Positions 58,912 through 64,000 of a stretch of 64,000 nt of DNA are shown in pieces (positions within the stretch are counted from its first letter, which is position 1; each line of letters begins with the position of its first letter). The stretch is from Acorus gramineus. Taxonomy: Eukaryota > Streptophyta > Magnoliopsida > Acorales > Acoraceae. The stretch spans positions 11,737,716-11,801,715 of the forward strand of contig CM060849.1 of the NCBI GenBank assembly GCA_030737835.1. Reading direction: 5' to 3'. Under the pieces are notes generated by a model, which was not told the DNA's origin, made no database searches, and saw nothing but the letters and a program-made list of their open reading frames with translations. The translations under genes were made by a program, and so were the position numbers.

Positions 58912-61900
58912 ATGGATCTCCAGGCGAGCCACTTATTCGAGAAGCGTCCGATCATCAAAGACAAGTCCCCCGCCGTTCGATGGTTCAAAGAATGGTTCGT
59001 CACCCCCTTCACCTCCCCCTCCTCTCTCTCTCTCTCTGTTGAATTATTGGATCCGATTGTATTGTGAAAGAACTGTTGTCATCTTTTTAGGGTTCCTCAA
59101 GATCTTGTCGCGACGGGCGGAAGGTGTTCTATAATGAAATGGGTGACTGGTGAGTCATTCACAAAAAAGAAAAGCTGAATTTTTTTTTTGGTATAAAATA
59201 CGTTTTATAATCCCTTTTGAATGAAATATTTGGTTGTCTGTTATGAGGAGTGAATAAAACAAAAATTGATAGAAGGGGAAAGCTTTTTTTTTATTTTTTT
59301 AACTATGGAATATTTGCACAAATACTAACAAATTTATGTGTATTATTCAATTAACAATTTTTTTATGTATTTCAAAAAAAAATTAGCCATGTTTTATTTG
59401 TTATTGAAGAAAATATGAGCATTCCAAAAACTAAATGTATCTGTTCTGCATACCATTGCTTGTGTAGTGTTTATACTGTGTTAATGTTTTCTTGAGGCTG
59501 CATTATTTGCTCGCAAAGCACTGTTTTTGAGGGGTTTACATGTCAAGCTTTCTCAGTTTTGCATACCATTGCTTGCGTAGGTGTTTACACTGCTTTAATG
59601 TTTTCTTTAGATTGCAATATCTGCATGCGAAGCACTGTTTTTGAGGGATTTGCATGTCAAGCTCTTATAGGATGTTTCAGTGAAAAAAATATATTTTTCT
59701 TTTGATGAAAGGTAGACCATTTACAACTTGGAAATAGTTACAATTGTTCGAAATTAGATGAGAAGATCAGAAAACATAAAATAAAGTACATCAAAACTGG
59801 TGTGAAAGGCTCGCAACTGCCAAAAAAGAAAAAGATGGATGGACTTCTGAGCATAGGGGTCCCAACTTTGGCCAAGTCAGATTAACAATGCCTAGTCCAC
59901 TCTCTAAAAAAAAAGGCCCAGTCCTCAACAAGAAATGCATCCCTTGAGAACTCGACGTATTTGGCACCCACGATATGTCTGCCACCCTCCTTAACGAGGC
60001 TTTCAATTAATTCCCACAAATTCTTGAAGTAAAACTTCTGTTCCTTGAAGATGCTAAGGTTTCTAGTGAGTGATAGGCATAAGAATTTGATCGATTCGCG
60101 CTTGATACTCCTGTTCCCACTTGAAGTCAAGGCTTTTGCAGTAAAACTATGATTCTCTGGATTTTTATGATAACGGATGGGAGATACCGCCAAATTGTAC
60201 AAAGTGTTGGCTAGGAAAACATTAGAAGATAACAAAAGATAGGACCAAAAAATAAAGGAACTTGCAGATTTTTTTTAAGCATGCAAAGTGCATCCTCTTT
60301 ATGCAAAGGATGGTTCGTGCTTGCAGAGCAACTTGAGCAGACGATCACATGGCGCATTGGGGATGGACAGATTTCTTAGTATTGGACAGATATATGGTAT
60401 GGTGAGGGGGCATTGAATCATTGTTTTTTAAGCGTGTTTCGAATCGTCGAGGAAAGAGTGGGCACAATGGCTGCGTTTTGGAACAAGGACAGGCTGATGG
60501 GTGAATGGCGATTCCTGCGAAGAAGAAATCTCTGTGAGGAAGAGATCAGTCAAGTTGCAACAATGTAGGTGTATTGAGACTTTGATAGTTGAAGAGGAAC
60601 AAGACTGTGTGGAGTGAAGGATAGCACCAAGGGATGGCTACACTTTGAAAAAGATATGAATGATTGACCCGAGAATCTACTCATAACCAAAACATGGCAG
60701 AAAAGATGAAGGAGATTTGGCATCCAAAACTTTCGCTCAAAGTTAAAGTGCTCATGTGGCTCGTGCACCAAGGATGGATCCTTACGAAGATGGATCACGC
60801 GAAATGGTGCCTCGGAAAATCAATAACATATGCACTTATTCGACCATCTATTTTGTCAATGTCCTACAGCCATATAGCTGTGGACAAAAATGTGCTCTTG
60901 TTCGACCCTATAGATAGGCTTCCAAATGATAGAGGAATTGTGGGTGGCTGTGAAGGAGGTATCAAGGAGCAACAATAAAAGCATAGAGGCAAGGATCACA
61001 CAAACATTAGTCCTTGCCGCGGTATAAGCGCCTTGGCTCACAAGGAACTCGATCATCTTTCAGGGATAATGTTTCTACAACGACAATTCTTTGGGAGGTG
61101 GCGGAAGGTTACAGCAAATAGTGGTGATGTTTCATTGTGGACGCCAAACCCATTGAACTCGCTGGGGGGTCAATTCACATCGTGATTAAAGGTGTATCAG
61201 GCGGGGGGGTTCACTGTGTAAAATTCTCTTCTACTTTGGTGGTGTCGCCTTGATTGCTTTTTCTTTGTGTTGTTTGTTTCGTTGCTCTCATTTCTTACTC
61301 TTTTCAGACGCTTGTAACTTTGGTTTTTGTGATATAAAATCAAGGAAGCAGTAAACTATCGTTAAACTATCGTTGACTACATTTGGAAATGCATTGAAAA
61401 ATTATGATTTTAAATAAAGTAACTTAAATAAACTCGATTCCTAGGAAGCTCACTTTTTGCGCTTTTTAAAAAGCATACTTTTTGTTAAGTAACTTTTTAA
61501 TTTTAATTAAGTTTGCTTTTGGGGAGATGTTTGGAAACACGTTTGCGCTTTTCGCTTTTTTAAAAAACAAGTGCGGTCAAACGCATTTCCAAATGCTACC
61601 ATTATCTAAAAAAAAAAGGTAGTCTCAACAAAATCAACATACAATTAATCTGCCATTGCTGAGAAAAAGAAGCAGACTCAACCCCACAACAATATCTTCC
61701 CCAGTTTTTGATGAAGAGAAAAAAAGGGACCCATTTTCTCATGGAATGTCATTTCTTGTCAGCCAAATGTCCCAACAACAATTTGCTAGAATAAGGATCT
61801 AATGAATGGTCTCTCTGCTTCTATGCCTTTTTCTTTTAATCTTTTATCTTTCTTCCTAGGGTGTTCTAAGTGTTTTTATAGGCAAGCTTGGAGATATCTT

Positions 61901-63772
61901 ATTATGTAAAGTGCCCCTGTATAAAGGAAGAGATGAGTGATCTTCATACAAAAGGTTAAGAGGGAAAAAGGAGAAGATAAGGTGTTTGATTTCTAATCAG
62001 GTGACTGTGGGTTCAAGTCCCACCGAACGTGCTGCTAAATCACCATTTTTTTTGTTTGAAACAAAAGAGGGAAAAAGAAACAAAAACCAACGTAAACCCA
62101 ACTCAAAGCAAGACAACCCCCACAATGGATAACCTTTAAGCTTCACAACCGAGTTATGTGTTGTCCATAATAGTGAAATGCATTTGCACTCTCATGTTCT
62201 AAGGAGGGAGGTTATGGCCGCTCAAGTGTTTTCCAAGTAGATTCTCTTGTGTTGGAATATTCATTCATTGTGGATGATCCAACTGCACCAACACAACGCA
62301 TGAGGGATGAACCATTAACAACTTGGTAAGTTTACTTTGATCACTTCGCTTGCGCTTCTTCTAGAACCATAGCCGCATGTCCTCGAGCTCACTAAAAGAT
62401 CATCAAGACCCTAGAGTCGTACCCATCTTCCCCTAAATCCGAGCGCCCTCGGTGATCCCTAGTTTCCTCTACCCTACCACAAAGCTCTCATGTGTCGTTA
62501 CCATCATGCGCCCATTTCAACTTGAAAAATCCTCCAAAACTTATGTGTGAATGTATGTATAATCGTTGAATAGTTTCTGGAAGAAGAAAATTGCACATTT
62601 GTGTAGCAAATGTGGAGCTGGTGGTTGGAGGCCACAAAATAAAAGGAATGAGAGTGTGTTAAAGGGAAATTTATTCAATTTGGCCCATGTGCTGGCTGTC
62701 GGTATCTTTGGCTAAAAAGTAATAATGAATTTTTCTGAAAGGAAATATTTTATGTAGAAAATGCATGGGATGGTATCCTTCATATGTTAAAGCATCGGGA
62801 AATATAGTGCAGGAATTGTGCCGCTGGGGGTGGGATGTGGTTATGGGTTATGTGCCTGAGATGCATGTATATGTTTTGTTGGTGTATTATCTTTTTGACA
62901 TTCTGTATGTTGGGGGTGATGGTTTGTCTTCCCTTTGGGAAGCCTAGTGTTTTAATGAAATCGATGAATGTTCCACCTTTTTTTTTTTTTTTCCCTAAGA
63001 GAATAATAAAAAAAAAGATGCTTAAATGACTATCACTAATGGACTATGGTACTTTAAAGTGAAATTGCTATTGGGCCACCCACGAACCCTTGTTTGGCTT
63101 ATGAGCAGTCCCATTTTTGGCCTATCAACAACCCACTAGTCTGAATTATCAAGTGTATCTGTGTGACACCCAATAGCTTTGCCCATACAGGCACACCAGC
63201 GGATGCTTAAATGACTATCACTAATGGACTATGGCACTTTAAAGTGTGAAATTGCTATTGGTTTACCCATGAACCCTTGTTTGGCTTATGAGCAGTCCCA
63301 TTTTTGGCCTATCAACAACCCACTAGTCTGAATTATCAATTGTCTCTGTGTGACCCAATAGTTTCGCCCATATAGGCACACCAGCGGATAGCCCAAGCTT
63401 CTACCTCAGTTGTTTCATTGCATTTCACTAAGATAATTTTAATTGTGAATGTGTTTCTTAGAGCTTAATTACTTTTGCTTTCTTTCGTTTTTCCTCTTTA
63501 ATTTGAGCCATACAGTTTTTTTTTTCCAGTGGTCAATGTGATTTTTGATCAACATTTTTTTTTCTTTTTCAGAGGACATGCTGAAAGCCATTAAGGAAAA
63601 ATGCAAGGAGCCAGAACAGGAAGAACCAGAACCTGAACCAACTACTGAACTGCTTTTCCTTTGCAGCTATGAGGGCTGTGGAAAGTCCTTTATTGATGCA
63701 GGAGCCTTAAGGAAGCATTCACATATACATGGAGAGCGGCAGTATGTTTGTCATTATGATAATTGTGGAAAG
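58912..63772 (+). CDS. YY1: YY1-type C2H2 zinc-finger transcription factor, 5' part
   Basis: First three coding exons (58912–58994, 59091–59149, 63573–63772) give 114 residues in frame, and the gene runs past the window end. The N-terminal block (FEKRPIIKDKSPAVRWFKEW, then VPQDLVATGG) and the acidic EPEQEEPEPEPTTE linker match the plant YY1 homologue. Finger 1 is complete: C78, C83, H96, H100 (C-x4-C-x12-H-x3-H). Finger 2 starts at C107 and C112 and is cut by the next intron, whose donor GTTATC follows NCGK. The protein should be nuclear and act as a sequence-specific regulator, in Arabidopsis linked to ABA responses. Intron 2 is 4.4 kb and full of repeats. The start is the first ATG after a TC-rich leader. 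Confidence 0.9.
59447..59672. repeat. 113 bp tandem duplication in YY1 intron 2
   Basis: Two head-to-tail copies start TGCATACCATTGCTTG at 59447 and 59560. Each contains AAGCACTGTTTTTGAGGG and ends with CATGTCAAGCT. They differ at about 15 positions. Confidence 0.85.
59690..60240 (-). mobile_element. Retroelement-derived ORF fragment, minus strand
   Basis: A 117-codon minus-strand frame (60235–59882) contains KEQKFYFKNLWELIESLVK and GGRHIVGAKYVEFSRDAFL. It resembles the DUF4283-like N-terminal ORF carried by plant LINEs, but I am not certain. A T/A-rich edge near 59690 and the LINE fragment at 60300 support a retroelement origin. Confidence 0.4.
60300..61100 (+). mobile_element. LINE fragment, plus strand, in YY1 intron 2
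   Basis: Near 60345–60410 the plus strand reads TWRIGDGQIS, then a stop, then YWTDIWYGEG, the post-RT block of plant LINEs. Near 60715–60800 it reads IWHPKLSLKVKVLMWLVHQ, the start of the zinc-binding region. Near 61000–61060 a LWLTRNSIIF tail follows. Stops interrupt the frame. Confidence 0.7.
61378..61598. mobile_element. 221 bp MITE-like inverted-repeat element
   Basis: TACATTTGGAAATGC at the left and GCATTTCCAAATGCTA at the right are near-perfect inverted repeats. The interior has AACTTTTTAATTTTAATTAAG and AAAAAGC-type inverted stretches. Target duplication unclear. Confidence 0.65.
61958..62031 (+). pseudogene. tRNA-Arg(UCU)-like pseudogene, 3' half preserved
   Basis: The anticodon arm (61985–62001, loop TTTCTAA with TCT anticodon at 61992–61994) and T arm (GTGGG TTCAAGT CCCAC, 62007–62023) are intact and followed by an acceptor-like CGAACGT. 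The 5' acceptor strand and most of the D arm do not pair, so it is not a functional tRNA. Confidence 0.65.
63017..63386. repeat. 185 bp tandem duplication in YY1 intron 2
   Basis: Copies start GATGCTTAAATGACTATC at 63017 and 63202 and end GGCACACCAGCG. They differ by a few substitutions and small indels. The array ends about 190 bp before YY1 exon 3. Confidence 0.9.
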
Positions 63773-64000
63773 GTTATCTCTTGAATTACTTTGATTTTAC
63801 TCTGTCGATTTATAATGAATGAGAAATTATATCTTTTTTAGTATAAGAATATTTGTTTTAAAGGAAGTCTAGGCGGCACTTTGGCTCAAAATTTATTGAG
63901 TTGTTTACAGTTGCTTCTACTAGTACCACTTTTTGGTAAGATATCCCTTCATTTAAAAAAAAAAAAAAGAATGGTAGCATCTAATTTTCAAAAAGAAGAA

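Noticed and set aside
1..64000. CRISPR array, phage or bacterial defence system
   Set aside because: All genes are intron-containing plant genes. Repeats are transposon-type or simple tandem duplications, with no regular repeat-spacer pattern.

Overview
This is nuclear DNA of a flowering plant. The genes are split by GT–AG introns. The encoded proteins match plant families (SECA2, plant FANCM, a plant deoxynucleoside kinase, YY1), and the spaces between exons hold plant-type LINE, LTR, hAT-like and MITE debris. The very long, repeat-filled introns (FANCM spans 32 kb) fit an early-diverging eudicot or magnoliid-like genome, but I cannot name the species. Nothing prokaryotic, organellar or CRISPR-like was seen.

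Layout. (1) 2151–4857, plus strand: the last six exons of a chloroplast SECA2-type translocase gene, whose 5' part is outside the window or unrecognised. (2) 4858–9950: repeat-rich spacer with a LINE 3' part, a 29-G homopolymer beside an LTR, a 505 bp foldback element, a hAT-like MITE and a dispersed unnamed repeat. (3) 10108–42185, plus strand: a complete FANCM helicase gene. I resolve 22 coding exons that give exactly 1,416 codons with every intron phase agreeing. One intron is AT–AC (U12 type), one is GC–AG, and the acceptor plus first part of exon 8 is tandemly duplicated in frame. Its introns hold four LINE fragments, a MITE, two SINE-like copies and palindromic arrays. (4) 42186–45904: convergent spacer with two inverted-repeat elements. 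(5) 45905–49358, minus strand: a complete five-exon deoxynucleoside kinase gene (559 aa) with a HhH-like N-terminal segment and a 280 bp tandem array in intron 1. (6) 49440–58840: transposon-rich divergent spacer with nested MITEs, an internally deleted gypsy-type element with both LTRs (52923–55270), another LTR pair and an unidentified GC-rich block. (7) 58912 to beyond the window end, plus strand: the first three exons of a YY1-type C2H2 zinc-finger gene.

The genes do not form an operon-like unit. FANCM (fork and crossover control) and the deoxynucleoside kinase (dNTP salvage) both serve DNA metabolism and lie tail to tail. FANCM has an E2F-like site just upstream of its start. The kinase and YY1 genes each carry a telo-box-like motif near the start, a motif common in plant cell-cycle and growth genes. 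The most unusual signals are the splice structures inside FANCM and the small gypsy derivative that keeps an acidic ORF in place of pol. I found no convincing new multi-gene system.
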